A stretch of 64,000 bases of DNA from Ophiura sarsii. Taxonomy: Eukaryota; Echinodermata; Ophiuroidea; Amphilepidida; Ophiuridae. Below the pieces are notes generated by a model. The model had not been told where the DNA came from and did no database searches. It saw only the letters and a program-made list of their open reading frames with translations. Below are positions 9,892 to 22,871 of the stretch, piece after piece (the first letter of the stretch is position 1; each line of letters begins with the position of its first letter). Position numbers and translations under genes: made by a program. The DNA is taken from assembly GCA_035610835.1 (NCBI GenBank), contig CM069444.1, positions 3,602,875-3,666,874 on the forward strand, in the 5' to 3' direction.

Positions 9892-10684
9892 CTTTGGGTC
9901 AGATATTGTTTGACCGTTAAAGGGTCAAGACCTGGAGTCGTTATGCAGACTTATTTGAAAGCGTTTATACATTAAACAACTAGAGAACAATTTAATATAT
10001 GGTATGTTGATAGAATGTGTGTATTCACTACCATTGATGTGTAATATATATTTATGTACAGAGAATGTAATTGATATTTACATGGACCATTCGTGAGTAA
10101 GTAAAATCTTATTCTAGGGTGTGTCAACATATTCAGGTATTGTTTATTCCTTATTGCATAAAAATATCGCACTGAGTTTTCATTATGTATGATGCCAATT
10201 GAGGTTATGATACTATTTGAACATGTTGGTCAAGTGGGCTATATATGGAATTAGTATACAGGCAGTGACAAAAAAAGTAATAGAGTTTTGAAGAAAAAAA
10301 AATTAAAATATCTCCCGTTAAATTTCTGTTTTGATGTTATGCGACGTGGATTTTGTAAGCTTTCGAATAAGCTTTGATTCATCACAATCGATGGTTGATA
10401 AGCAGATATATGATCAATTGTCTAAAGTTGTCATGAAATCTTTGGTTTAATCAATGGTAAAACCACTTGGATGATTATGAAAAGAAATCGAACCAGGAAC
10501 GTAGCAGTAGAGCGCTCTTGTGAGACAACAATGGTTCATTTCAAGTGGTTGAAAGTATTACAAAGAAGGTAAGGTCTTTACAAAGATCTGTAATGTGGGG
10601 TAGAATTAAAACCATCCCTTACTAAGAGCATGGCTGCCTAAAATTGGCTTTCATTATCCAGGCATTATCCATCAAAGACATTAT

Positions 10685-10722
10685 AATATCATACTCTATA
10701 ACTAGTAGTAGAGTATGATATT
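10685..10722. repeat. Perfect 14-bp hairpin
   Basis: 'aatatcatactcta' at 10685-10698 and its exact reverse complement at 10709-10722 are separated by a 10-base loop. It is conserved in the other copies (near 26120, 44531 and 56741). Confidence 0.7.
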
Positions 10723-10976
10723 AAACTACTACTAGTACACCACTGTGTTATTGCATCATGAACATGCATTGATCGATGGATACTGGATTGGGGTAGTCAG
10801 AGATTGGGGTAAACAGAGGATCTTGTTTAGATCTAAAAGGAAGAAACAGATCAAATGCTTTTGCTAACCAATGTGCTACACGACATCATCAAAATTGCAC
10901 CAAAGAACCAGGCAATGCGTCAGACAGCTTAAAACAGTCAGCAGTCAATATCGTCGCGTTTGGCGTTCCTCGTCTT

Positions 10977-12608
10977 TATCAATAACCCCAACTAATTTTG
11001 CTTAACGAACTGCATGACTAAAAACTTAGACTATTTTCTTTCTTTGGACTATTAAAGGGAATTCATTACTTCATGAATAATCGTGATAGCTGCGTACAGC
11101 GTAATGCGTTCAAATACAATTAATCGTTTTATGAGAACGCTTACGCGAAATGCAGGTAACTAATAATTGCCCGAAAGTACTGCGCCAAAGTGTTCGATTG
11201 TTTTGCTTATTGACCGACCAATCAAATTAAAGCCTCATGCTTCTAAACTGGATATTCAATGAGTTATGATGAAATACGATTAAAGCTTATTTATGATTGG
11301 TTTAATGATAAAAATGTTAATGAGGGGATGACCCGACTTGGACTGTTTCAATAATTAAGAAGGGGTGGCGGCCCATAAATGGCCCGGTTAGCGCTTGGTA
11401 TTTTAACAAAGTTCACGTTTTTTCCTTCTAGATATTTTTTCCTTTAGTGATATACAGTACACTGCAATTACAAGAGCTGGGTGTATATTTTGACACAGAG
11501 TTACAAATTCCATAAATTTGATGGAGCAGAAACATGTAATTCAAGCTGGTTCGGCATTTTTATTAATTTTGGGGTGTAAATTACACAGACGAAATATTTT
11601 ACATAGAGAGATCCCTTTGGTATTTGCCACCGGGATAATATATGTGTGTAGAGTCTTATTATAGAACCAAACCGGCATAAGACTAAGGTTATAATAAAGC
11701 TGTATTACAGCAATCATTTCCACCCATATATTAACTACTTGTAGCTATTTGCTCCTCATCCTCTTCCTCAATCACCCCAACAAATTTTGCTTAACGACCT
11801 GCATGATTAAACCTTATTTTATTTTCTCTCTTCGGATAATTAAAGGGAATTCTTTACTTCATGAATAGTTGCGATGGCTACGTACCTAGTGCGTTCCAAT
11901 AATATTAATCGTTGTATGAGAACGCGCACGCGAAATGCAGGTTATTAATAATTGCCCGAAAGTACTGCGCCAAAGTATTCGATTGTTTTGCTTATTGACC
12001 GACCAATCAAATTAAAGCCTCACGCCCCTTATCTGAATATTCAATGAGTTATGAGGAAACACGATAAAGCTTATTAAATGAAAAAATACTTATGCATATA
12101 CTAACTACCATCTGAAACAGTTTACCAACATTCGCCGTTGATCATATAAAATTTCATGATTATCTTAGTTTCGATATGATCATATCGAAACTCAGGTGCT
12201 GAATTCGGAAGTTATGCATCGTTTAACTCGCGGACTTTCGCGGCAAATCTCAATCCGGAAGTGCCGTTATTTGCTTATTTGGCATGAAGGCGATGTCGGA
12301 ATTGTATGACATTTTGGATTTGGGTTATGTTGATGATTATCTTTACGTTACTTGCTCATTTAGTATATCAATACATCTCTCAATGCCCCTTTAACATTAT
12401 GACAATAGACGGTAAAATAGTATGGCCAGCAAGAAAAGAACCTTACCACAATACATGAATTGATAGTAAAATAAATAACCTAAATAAGAGAACAACTAGA
12501 AAAAAAATAAAAAATAAAATAAAGCTTATTTCTGATTGGTTGAATGATAAAAATGTTAAATAGGGGATAAACCCGACTTGGACTGTTTCAATAATTAAGA
12601 AGGGGTGG
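10977..12608. repeat. Diverged direct duplication inside the intron
   Basis: Segment 10977-11372 (from 'caataaccccaact' to 'aagaaggggtggcgg') is repeated with clear divergence at 11765-12080, and its final part recurs at 12523-12608 ('cccgacttggactgtttcaa'). All copies share it, so it predates the amplification. No coding content was seen. Confidence 0.65.
12168..12191. repeat. 24-bp perfect palindrome
   Basis: 'gtttcgatatga' is followed immediately by its reverse complement 'tcatatcgaaac'. It is kept in copies 2 (27605-27628) and 4 (58191-58214) but collapsed to 'gttcgaaac' in copy 3 (near 46005). Confidence 0.8.
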
Positions 12609-12707
12609 ACAAGATAATAAACTGTAAACGAATTAATTATTAACGTCATTATATCGGTACAAATCAACGATTTGGATAAATATGCATCTTTATCAGTAAT
12701 GAATGAA

Positions 12708-12852
12708 AATAATGATTGCTTAACAGCTGTTTTCGTGAATTTTATTTTATATCCTCGGTTGTTATTACGGTCGTTGGGAATTCCTCAGATCATAACAACA
12801 ACCTCTGATTTAAAAACTAATTAACGAAAACAGCTGCTACGCAGTCATTATT
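12708..12852. mobile_element. Small foldback element, about 145 bp
   Basis: Imperfect inverted ends of about 29 bp: the left arm starts 'aataatgattgcttaacagc' and the right arm is the reverse complement of 'aataatgactgcgtagcagc', both continuing into 'tgttttcgt'. Found at 46575-46719 and 58776-58920; in copy 2 its left arm is split by the TTAA-flanked element. A MITE-like relic. Confidence 0.6.
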
Positions 12853-12876
12853 CTCTAATCCATTAATAAGTATTAC

Positions 12877-13047
12877 CTGGTGTAGTACTTTGTTTCACTG
12901 TTGAACTTTCCAAAAGTGTACCTGGTGTAGTACTTTGACTTTGTTCTACGGTTGAACTTTCCAATGGTGTACCTGGTGTAGTACTTTGACTTTGTTCTAC
13001 GGTTGAACTTTCCAATGCTGTGGCTGTGGCAATAGCAGCAGTAAGTG
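12877..13047 (-). CDS. Copy 1: Thr/Ser-rich linker exon 3 with internal repeats (171 bp)
   Basis: An exon with acceptor 'tatttttctag' and donor 'ccag|gtaatact', phase 1 at both ends. It begins LTAAIATATA and then carries three tandem repeats of about 17, 17 and 13 residues: LESSTVEQSQSTTPGTP, LESSTVEQSQSTTPGTL and LESSTVKQSTTPG. The Ser/Thr/Pro/Gly repeats without Cys are typical of mucin-like, O-glycosylated spacers. An open frame continues upstream across the acceptor to an ATG at 13102 (MFVVYVRIIVIF...), which is somewhat signal-peptide-like. The strong polypyrimidine acceptor makes an internal exon more likely. All four copies encode the same peptide. Confidence 0.8.
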
Positions 13048-14439
13048 CTAGAAAAATATGGTCCACAAATATGACTATTATTCTAACATAAACAACAAAC
13101 ATAATATGAACATTTGTATAGCGCTCTTACACATATCGCAGCGCTTAACAAAATAAAAGCATTACACAATAAAAAAAGGTATTAAACACTTAGTACTTGC
13201 ACTATGACGATGGAATAATTAAGTTGAGTTTTAAAACAAAATTGGGTCAGTTATGAGGAATACCTAGTGTGACGCGGTAAACTGTAAAAATCCGAGTGTT
13301 AGAGGCAGAACGTGAAAATGTTTCAAATATCAGAATTTCGCCAGGGTTTGAGCTTATAAGAGAGGGAAATGATGTTTGTAACATACATTATAAGATTCAA
13401 GACTATTAGTCGGGGATATACGGGGGTTACCGTGCATCCCCCAGGACTCCCCCAAACCAACTTTTTTGACTTCATGTCATGTTCCTAAAATAGATGCCAG
13501 ATATCAATAAGAATGATTTTGTTATGCTAAGGGATTATTCAAGATGGTGTCCAAGATGGCCGCCAAAACTGGTCCAAATTCATAAAATGACATATATCAA
13601 TCAAAATGTATGGTGAAAGTATAGTCTTGATACTGGAATGTATGTATTAGACCACTAGTAACTCATATCCAGTATCAGTACAATTGTTTTTTTAACATTT
13701 ACCTAAATCCAAAATAAGAGTGTATATTGCATCACATTCACCAACTAGTACATGTATGTTCTAAACTGGTAAGCTATTGCTTTTATATATAAGACCCATC
13801 TCTGTGACAACTTTGATTATGTATCACTTTCCAAAATGATGTTAAATGACCTAAAACAATTGTTTTGTATTGCAAATGACCATACTATGTAATACAAATA
13901 CCCCAAATATAATAAGACAACATTTGCTATAGTTCTATGGTAAAGCCTAGGGGCTGTATATCTAGTTTTAGTATTTTAAAATATCCAAGATGGCTGCAAA
14001 AGGTTAAAATTACTGAAAAGCAGTATTAGTTTATTGTTAGTATTACATTAGATATAACCACATTATTATATCTATAGCTTTTAATCCACCCAGTAAACGT
14101 ATTTCGACGTGACAAGGTATGGTTGAATGGTTAGTTGTCTAAAATAGAATGGCTGCAATCACATATTGTAACAAACAAACCATATTGGAAATAATGTCAT
14201 TTTTATTCACGTTTAATAGATATTGAGAATAACTCAAGTTTGGTACAAGGCATCAATTATTCCGAAAAAAGCTAATATTGATATTTTGACTCAATATTAT
14301 TAAGGATTGGTGTAATTATTGATTTCTACTTTCATGTCAGAGCAGGTTGTATATAGTTGTTTTTACGCGTCATTAAAACACGGGGATACACACAAATCTA
14401 CATATAAATAGTATACCTTTCTTTACTCTTCATACTCAC
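13048..14439 (-). other. Intron within linker, nothing recognised (copy 1)
   Basis: AT-rich intron of 1392 bp. It contains words shared with the array junction ('aagatggccgcca' near 13553 and 15184), but no supported gene or element. The adjoining intron 14542-14868 (327 bp) is also empty as far as I can tell. Confidence 0.6.
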
Positions 14440-14541
14440 CCGGCGTCGTTGGAATCTCTATATCGATTGTAGTTGTTTCTACGGTTGTTCTACCATTAGT
14501 AACACGCGTTGTTGACGTGGTTGTTGTTGGGGAATCGGATG
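14440..14541 (-). CDS. Copy 1: Thr-rich linker exon 2 (102 bp)
   Basis: An exon with acceptor 'tatgtacag' and donor 'cgccgg|gtgag', phase 1 at both ends, coding for 33 full codons: SDSPTTTTSTTRVTNGRTTV followed by ETTTIDIEIPTTP. About half of the residues are Thr or Ser. Copy 3 has one silent change (AGA to CGA). Confidence 0.8.
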
Positions 14542-14868
14542 CTGTACATACACAAACGATATGAACTTCATGTTATTCATTATTCATAAAAGATTTGTGT
14601 ACGATTGGAATAGAGAAAATATTTGATATCGATCTTTAAGCTCCATGAAAATCTCTGTTGATCTGATCGCTTTTAACATGGAACTGTTTAGTGTATTTTG
14701 TTTTTGAAAACGATGAACTATTGGATTATGGTGGCTGGCATAAACGCCTACAACTTGTTACAGTTGACCGAATATTTGTTAATACGTGTAGGTGGTTTAA
14801 CTTGTATCGCGCACATGGACGCTATTAAACATTTGCAAACATTATATCTACACCATTTCTTAACTTAC

Positions 14869-14958
14869 TCTGTACAGCCACTTTGGTAGTTGTGGATTCC
14901 GTAGTCGTAACACTGGTTGTCGGAGTGGGCGAAAGTGTCGTTACGATGGCGTTAGGTG
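14869..14958 (-). CDS. Copy 1: Thr-rich linker exon 1 (90 bp)
   Basis: First exon of the cassette in transcription order. The acceptor is 'caacaattag' and the donor 'gtacaga|gtaagtt', phase 1 at both ends. It codes for PNAIVTTLSPTPTTSVTTTE followed by STTTKVAVQ. Its first two bases CA complete a Pro codon with the C left by the last discoidin exon of the copy to its right (17951-18092), giving HGC-PPNAIVTT. This is the join that links one array copy to the next in a single reading frame. Confidence 0.75.
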
Positions 14959-17950
14959 CTAATTGTTGAGCTAGATACAAATTATTTAATTAACATTATT
15001 ATCTAAATGTCATTAATAATTATAGATAGCCAGACACAAATCAAATAATTGTTGGTGCTGGTGTAGTTCGGGACTTTTGGGCGGATCGAAATATGGTTTG
15101 ACCCTCAACTACATGCAACAACAGGTTGTTCAACTGTTTTAGGTTTTGCGTGGTATCAGGAATACCTGAAATTGGTTATTTTCAAGATGGCCGCCAATAC
15201 CCTTATATGACCATAACTCAAGTATTATTCACCATGGAGATATCGGTTTTGAGTCTAACTCAATTAGACTAGTGAAGATATCATTGAACATTCACGTGTA
15301 CTATAAATCGAAGATGACGTCCTTAAGGGGGACTCAAGGAAGTGTTTGATTTGATATTTTGTGAGTGCTGTAATTATTGACTATTAATCAAATACATATA
15401 AAAACAAATATTTTTGGAAAGGAAATAGAATTGGTGTCAATTTTGACCAAAATGTTGAATTTTTGAGAAAATCATAAAATTCACTTTTTGGACCCAATTT
15501 TGTTGGACAAAGTCAACAAAAAAAAGTCGAATGAAAAATGCCCAAATCGCTAGATGATGATGTAAAGAAACTTACTTTTTGAAATTTTGACCAATAAGTG
15601 CCAAAAAAGTGGAAAGAAATGAAGACTTTTTTGTTGGCACTTTTTTAGTGAAAATACTTTTGTAAACATTTGAGTCATAGTTCAATAATTACAGCACTCA
15701 TAAAATTCCAAAAAAATCTTCCTTAACCCTAACCCTACCCCCCCACTTTTTTCAGAATTTTTTCTTCAATGTGGAAAATCGACCCAAATATCCCCCCGAT
15801 ATTTGATCCAGGGACCTCTCGCACCAGAGGCGAATAATTCCCCACTACGGCTGTCAAAGTTAGTTTGCGCAGTGTATTGCGCAAACTGTATGGGCTGGGT
15901 CCATTTTTTCATCCAAAAACTTCCACGTCGGGTGGTACCAACGTGCCCAGTCGTGGTATATTGTGGTATATGGTAGGGTTAGGGTTAAGTCCCCCCTTAA
16001 AGCCACAAATGTATGAATATTGCTCAATATCATGTATACCCCTTAACATTTAGTGTCTATCCCAATGTTTCAGGGCGCAAGGAACTCATTAAGATACTCA
16101 GGTGTACTGTAAATTTAAGATGACACCAAAATGGCCAATATATTGGTCAATGTATTTACCACCTCCTAGAGCCTAATTGCGACGGACGGGCCGGGCGACG
16201 GGGAGGAGGGGAGGTGGCGGGTTTTTGGGGTTACATGGGATATCCCTAAGAAAACATCTTTGTGAATCTATTTGTTTTAAACGATACTCGCACCACCCGC
16301 AGGGAACTAAAATCAAGACATCGTAATTATAAATCAGAACTATTAATATCATTTACGTCTTCAAATTATTGCAACATAAATTGATTTAGAAGCTAGCAAA
16401 AATGGCGAAAAATTACGTCCTTCCATTGAGTGTAACTCATACACTCTACAATTAAAATTGTTGATAGTACACCTGTATTTAATAAGTATAGCATAATAGT
16501 ATCATATAATACACTTTAGTGTATTTTTATGAGGTGTTGCAATATAAGCAGAATACCACCATTGGATTGTGTATCATTTTGTACAAAGTGCGAGTGTGAA
16601 ATACCGATTCTAAATTCATTTCTGCTAGCAAATAAAGGGTTTTATCAATCTATCTTTATTTTATTCCGCGTATTTTAATTGAAAACAAACCACACATTTG
16701 AAAAGGGAGAAATTTGCAGTTAGACGCTTCAGTGGTTTATTCATTTAAATGGTTGGTGGCCAAAGGGATGGGAGAGGATCCTCGGGATCGACCCTAATTA
16801 TTTAATCAACACCTTGGTCCCTCGGCAGATTTTAATTTTGTGTTGGGTATTCAAGAGTGTGACTAATACATATTTACCGGTCGACAAAGGAGGCGCTAGT
16901 ATAAGTATTAAAATACTTAAAAACCGAGGATGGATCCCTTGGACAACCCCGCTTTGGTCACTGTACAGTTGAGAACACCATTTCATTTGTTTGGTTAATA
17001 AAATGACCTTCTATGTAGGACAATACTATGACTTTTTGATATTCATGACCTACCTTCATTCGAGATAAAAATGACGGCATCTTACGGCCGTATTTAAGCG
17101 AAACGATAGGTAAGGTTGGTCGGTCGAACGTTAAACTATTTTTCTAAATGTTCTTGATTTTTATAAACAAAAATTGTGAAACTTTTGAACAGTTTTCTGA
17201 AATTTGGAGACATTTCAAAATAAATCAATCTCAAATTCGAATAAAATGGGTCTGCCGTGCCCGTGGGTACCATTTACATAGGCCTGTTATCGAAGACAGT
17301 TCAATGACTCGAGCAGAATAAAACAAACAAATTCATCCTTACTGTATATTTGGCAAATTACCAGATCGTGGTATATAAATCACCACGCGCGATCGCGTTA
17401 TTCTGCGTTCTACATCTTACTGCAAATCTATTTGCAAAGTGCATTATACATGTACGCGCGCTCAAAAGCAGTGCATCACACTAAAAAAAGTAACAACTTG
17501 CCGGATTAGTTATACTATAAATTGGTAAAGATTTCTGATTTCGATTTGTATCAATAAAGTTAAGAAAATGCATTAAATTAACATTAAAAGTCATTTGGAA
17601 TGAAATAAAAACCCCGACATGCACAAGAAAGGGAATACATGATGTACATTAAGTATGTTTGCTTGGCTATCGGGTGATTTGGAGGGACAGGTCCACAATG
17701 GACCTAGTGATCCATTATAACACCATTCATGCACCAAAAAGACTACACGGCTGAACAATAACAGGAAAGTTAACCTGTGACTGAACCTTAACCGCCAAAG
17801 CGTGTTCTGGGGAATTCAACTATCAGGGGAGAATACTTTTTCGTCAGCGCATGATAGCCAACGTAATCGCGGCATGAGATAGTAGTGTGGTGTTTTGAGG
17901 TGCAGAGGAAAGTTTGGGGTTAATAACCTGTAAATCACCGTAATACTTAC
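14959..17950 (-). other. Linking intron between cassettes of copies 2 and 1
   Basis: If the array is one gene, this 2992-bp stretch is the intron joining discoidin 2 of copy 2 to the linker of copy 1. It holds the unit junction (15701), telomere-like pair (about 15722-15989), GC-rich patch (near 16170) and 750-bp segment (16871-17614). The equivalent stretches are 34598-37636 and 48822-49861, the latter shortened by deletion to about 1040 bp. Confidence 0.6.
16871..17614. repeat. 750-bp segment, copy 2
   Basis: Counterpart of 2663-3413. It carries variants shared with copy 3 but not copy 1, such as 'ctgtatatttgg' and 'ggaatgaaat'. Confidence 0.55.
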
Positions 17951-18092
17951 GACATCCATGAATCTGTACACGGAGACTGATTGATGTTACGAAATCCATT
18001 GGGTAGATGCGTAGTGCCGTTGCGTCCAATATGGGTTGGGGCAAAAGAACTTCGAACGGTGCGTCCGCCTTTTCAGGTTTGACAATGAAAAT
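17951..18092 (-). CDS. Copy 2: discoidin domain 2, C-terminal exon
   Basis: Identical in protein to 3749-3890, ending SLRVQIHGC and leaving phase 1. It joins in frame to 14869-14958. Confidence 0.88.
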
Positions 18093-18282
18093 CTACGGAA
18101 TCATAAAATGGTAACCCAAGTTATACTTCGTTGTATTCAAAACGTAGCTTAAGGCCTATAAATCTAACGACAAATACGTTACATATATAACATCTGTCGG
18201 TCAAATTCCTTTTACAGACCCGGTACACTGTAACGCAAATGGTAACTATTATTCATGTTCAAAGAGAGTTAAATGCGCTAAC

Positions 18283-18587
18283 CTGTCGTTCTTTGCTGCC
18301 GATATCTGTTTTTAATACAGTTAGCCATTCATCACTGACGCCTTCTTGTGAATAAGTAATGTAGAATTGGGAAACATACGAATCAGCGAAACCTTGTGTG
18401 AGGACAGTGTTGATATCATACGGCGAATTGAAATTAAATTGAAGATATTCCTCGCCGGTTTCATCGGTTTTTGGTGTCCACGGGATACCATCGAGACGTC
18501 CCATTACTTCTTCGCTATCGACTGTTTCGCTTTGTGAGGAATACACTATTTGGTCGTCCTCAACATCTATGGTCTCCAAGCAGACGG
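18283..18587 (-). CDS. Copy 2: discoidin domain 2, N-terminal exon
   Basis: Same protein as 4081-4385, with one silent difference (Phe codon in TQGF). Splice sites are unchanged. The preceding intron is shortened in this copy. Confidence 0.9.
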
Positions 18588-18793
18588 CTGTAGAATATGG
18601 TTAACAATAATATTTAAGATTATATAACATTCGAACTTGAAGTTTTGAATTGTTCGGGCAGTAATATTTAGCATTTCACTATTAATATTTGGATACGGCA
18701 TCGCTAAAAAAAATCTCGTGACACATTTAGTGTCAAATTAATGTTAAGTCCTTTTTCTCGTGTAAAACCTTTATGTACAGTGTTTTAACTTAC

Positions 18794-18935
18794 CGCATCC
18801 TGATAATTCAACCCGGAATTCAATTGGTCCGTTCGATGACAATGGGCGAAGACGAATTCTTTGGACATTTTCCAGAGGAGGATTTAGCTCTGTTTCTTGG
18901 AGGGTGTCGCTGTCTTTGCCATTGAGCTTAAATTT
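18794..18935 (-). CDS. Copy 2: discoidin domain 1, C-terminal exon
   Basis: Identical to 4760-4901, ending RVELSGC; phase 0 in, phase 1 out. Confidence 0.9.
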
Positions 18936-19297
18936 CTATAAAGTGAGAGATATCGTTATACAAGGTCGATAATATAAGGAACTAAAGATTGGGTATAAAT
19001 ATACTTCCAGTAACTGTCAAAACATATAACAATCATGTTTTCGTTCGGTTATCCCCAAGGTATCTAAGATATGTTTGGATCCCCGTTTTATTGGAACATT
19101 ATCTCATACATCTAATCAGATGTGTCCTACGTCGTAAGGCAGACTGTAAAAATTATTAAAGAAAATGAAATTATTGATTTCTTCGTAAGACCTACTTCTG
19201 GGGTCCAGGCAAACTGTCAGTGGATCACACTAAAGACAGTGTAATGTTCTTTGCTATAGGGCGTACGAAATCAATAAGTTTCAATCAGATATCTATA

Positions 19298-19945
19298 ACA
19301 GCGTGTCCCAAAAAACTGGGTTCAAAAGTTTGCGAGCTTATAATGAAATAAGTGGGAAACATGGATAGTTTACATTTACGAATATCAAACAAAATATACC
19401 TGACCTTAATTGGGTAAACTCGGAGACCAATCCAATGTAAACTTTTTGAAATACAAAGATTTGAATAGAGCGTGGTCAGAACCCATTTGTCCCGATTTAA
19501 GGAAAAAACCATCCGTGCGTTGCATGAAACTGTGCGCTACACATATGTCCAGTATTCCCGGCATGGGGTTATTATTCTCCGAAAGAACTTAACAATAACT
19601 CGGACGGACTATAACAAAGAACACTTTGTTTTAATATTTATATAAATAATGAACTTGTATTATTGCAATATGATCAAGATAATTTTGTTTACTGCCCAAG
19701 TCTTTGTAAAGAATGAATGCAAAGGCGAAACGTTGATTAAGTCACAACAATGCGCAATTGCAACACATCGGGGTGTTCATTGAAAAGTGGGACAAATGGG
19801 TTTTGACCACGCTCTATTAATTAACATCTTTGTATTTCAAACAGTTTATATTGGATTAATCACAGATATCCCTAATTATCCATGTTTCTACCTTCTTAGT
19901 TATAAGCTCGCAAACTTTTGAACCCAGTTTTTTGGGACACGCTGT
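19298..19945. mobile_element. Mariner-type foldback element (copy 2)
   Basis: Same element and position as 5268-5921, with small indels. Confidence 0.75.
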
Positions 19946-20413
19946 ATACCTTGCATATATTCCGAAACAATTATATTATCCTTTCAAACAAAATTACCAA
20001 ATGACAGCTCTTGCATTTTGCATAATCTGTACCCAAAGAAGATTCCTTGCACAGACCAGCATGCTTAGGACCACTAACACTGCCGACAAGGCTTTCCCCC
20101 AAATAAACGGTGTCAAACATGTGTTAAAGTAATTAGCAGCTGCCATGAAAGTAGTCTGACTTACAACTGTGAAAGAAGTCGAATCCCAATCAAATAAAAT
20201 TTACATGTGTTATTCAACAAACAAAAAATAGGGTCTTTAAGAGAACCAAGAGAGGACTGAAGTCACAGCAACTTCCTACTTGCAGCAGGTTCTTGAATAC
20301 CATTGTTTATAAGCGTTTCATTGCAATGTTATGTCAAAGTATGCTGGTGATGCTCAAGTATTCTTCATTTTAGTGTACCTAAGCTCTTCCAAAAATGAAG
20401 TGTTTATACATAC

Positions 20414-20697
20414 CCGAGGTTTATTGGAATCCTTCTTCGTAATGTACTGCCATTCAGGCTCTTCGCTATCGGTCAAATATTGAACGCTGAATTGAGTAAC
20501 AGTGCCTTGGGTTGTTATAACGGTGATTTGACGTGGAAAGATGAGTCCAATTTCGATGTACTCTTTTTCACCGGTTGGTTTCCATGGATCTCCGTTTACT
20601 CGGCCCGTTCCGGCTTTCGTATTACTTGTACTATAGGATATCATGCTATCCGGAATTTTTCCATCTGCAATGCCCATCTGTTCTCGGCATATTTGAA
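20414..20697 (-). CDS. Copy 2: discoidin domain 1, N-terminal exon
   Basis: Same protein as 6390-6673. It differs silently in the GEKE region (GAA in place of GAG) and in the MGIA region (GGC in place of GGT). Confidence 0.92.
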
Positions 20698-21674
20698 CTG
20701 TGTATAAGCAATATGAAAATGATGTATTATAAATGAGGAGAGTTCAAAATCACTTGCATTAACTACTCTGTCATATAGGCAAACTTTACATTTAACTGTA
20801 CTATCCTATTCGACAGTTCAAATTGATGACACAAGTCGATCATATTTACTTTGTAAACGTCGAAGCGCCGGGCTCAGCGCATTCGATTGATAAACGTAAT
20901 ATCGCAAGTGACGGTGTCATATTTTGGACAGCCCCTCACACCGATTGTCAGCTATTATAGTAGCACGTGGAGTAACTTTTAACGTGACTTGTAGACTGAA
21001 CTAAGAAAATCAAAAATACATGGATTGTTGACTATTGATACACGAACAACTAGTCATTTCAGACCGAGATCTGTGTAGTGTACGAAATGGTTTGGCTTAA
21101 AAACATCCTCATGGCCACTTTTTATTTTGTTCGTGCACATGGAACGTAGGACAAGAGTATCACATTTCTTCAGTGTATTTCTAACACCTCGTGTGACGCT
21201 AAACCATGAAGTTATACGAAAGGAGTTACTTCTTGCCAGCATCAATGGAACGATGATGATCGCAGTGGTACTACACAAAAGAGGCTAAACCATTGATATA
21301 ATGTGTATTGAACTGACAATCACGGAGAGTTACCGCGAAAATATCGATCTAGATTGACCAAGCAGAATTCCCACTCTTGATGGTCCGACGCTAGCGTGTT
21401 TCCCTCATTCCTTGTACTAAAAATACCTATTTAGCTCAAAGCACTACTAATTTTAATAAATAACTACATGTTTTTGATATTGCAAATGTGTAAAAACCAA
21501 GCAAAAAACAATACATATGATAACGAAACTATTGACAGGCAGTTGAATCATATTATAAGACGTGGATCAAAACGAAATAAAAAATAAGTTGATATTCAAT
21601 ATGTTGAACAGTTTATATTTCAACAGAAAAATGAGGCAAATCCGGGCACACTTAAAAAGTATATACAGAATACT

Positions 21675-22871
21675 TTGTTTTTGGCACCGGAGTGTGTATT
21701 TATGGGAGAAAAAGCAATGTTTGTAACCGGACTTGCTGCATCATTGATGACTGTTATTCTCAACTTCCACATTCGTAACTTAGGGGCGGATTCGCCGCTT
21801 CCTTAGCCAGGAAGCGTGCCATCATGCCGCCAGAGCGCTTGTTTTGTCTCGCATTGATTATGCCAATTCCCTTTTGTACGGAGCTCGTGAAGCTGATCTA
21901 AAACATTTGCAACGTATCCAAAATAAAGCTGCCAGACTAGTCTTTGCATGTGGACGAGACAGGTGCTGTCAAACTGTTGCGTTCCTTACACTGGCTCCCA
22001 CTCAAAGAAAGAATATATTTCGAAATCATGTTGCAGGTATATAAGTGCATATCTGGTACTGCTCCGGCTTATCTACAGAATCTAGTCACGTTGTACAATT
22101 ATCCTGATACTACTAGAAGTAGGCACAGACTTCGTTCTTCATCTGACATAACGAATCTCATGATCCCGTTCGTTCCCACAAAAGAGCTGGTGATAGTTGT
22201 CTCACTGTTTTCGGACCTCAGCTCAGGACTGAATTTTTTATTGCGGGTTCAATCCATAGCCTACAAAAGCTCCCCGATCTTGAACTGAAAGTGGGTGATC
22301 ATGTCATCAGGCCTTCACCTAATGTGCGCAACCTGAACATCAGAAGAATTCAGCGCTATCTTGACAAGGACACTAAACACCATGTTGTCCGTGCTTTGAT
22401 TTTATCTCGCTTGGACTATGTAATAGTCTACTATAGATGGCCTCAAATCTCAAGATCTCCGCCGCCTTCAATCCATCCAAAACAAAGCAGCCAAACTCAT
22501 TTTCTCTGTTCCTAGACTAACTAATCCTGTACCATTAATGAACAAACTTCATTGGCTCCAAATTCAAAACCGGATAAAATTCAACTCTGCCTGCTCATCT
22601 ATAAGTGCCTCAATAAATCTGCCCCACCTATCTCATCAATAAAATTAGTTTAAAACCTGCTCTCTCCAGCGGTCCTCTCACCAGATCAGCCCAGGTCAGA
22701 ACCCTCTTTGTTATCCCTGCTTGCAAGACATCCATTGGTGACAAAGCTTTTGCAGTTGCTGGACCTTCCATCTGGAACCGCCTGCCACAGAGTGTCCGTG
22801 AAGCCACATCTGTCAACCAGTTAGAAGTTGCTTACGACTCACTTATTTTGAAATATGTCTCTGTGTCTCTC
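21675..22871 (+). pseudogene. Decayed LINE reverse transcriptase relic (copy 2)
   Basis: Same relic as 7655-8850. An extra G near 21786 and other indels break the frame into pieces (21844-22044, 21944-22288, 22291-22515), confirming that it is not under coding constraint. Confidence 0.8.

Larger units (their letters stand above)
9484..12876 (-). other. Intron within Thr-rich linker (copy 1)
   Basis: An intron of 3393 bp with no supported gene apart from a possible 21-bp micro-exon at 9871-9891. It contains a hairpin at 10685-10722, two diverged direct copies of a 300-400 bp segment (about 10977-11372 and 11765-12080, the latter's tail at 12523-12608), a palindrome at 12168-12191, and a small foldback at 12708-12852. 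Confidence 0.65.
1493..15700 (-). repeat. Tandem array copy 1 (about 14.2 kb)
   Basis: First complete copy of the unit. Minus-strand exons lie at 14869-14958, 14440-14541, 12877-13047, 9436-9483, 6390-6673, 4760-4901, 4081-4385 and 3749-3890. The two discoidin domains lie at the left and the Thr-rich linker exons at the right, so within one copy the linker is transcribed first. Marker spacing to copy 2 is 14202-14209 bp except across small indels. Unlike copies 2 and 4, its right end lacks about 35 bp (present at 35216-35254 and 61636-61673). Confidence 0.95.

Noticed and set aside
12443..12667. Minus-strand hydrophobic frame (about 62-123 codons in different copies)
   Set aside because: Length and ending differ between copies because of indels in A-rich sequence; it is a translation of duplicated AT-rich DNA.
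14698..14889. Plus-strand 63-codon frame found in three of the copies
   Set aside because: It overlaps the splice donor side of linker exon 1 on the other strand, has no known domain, and is broken in copy 3.
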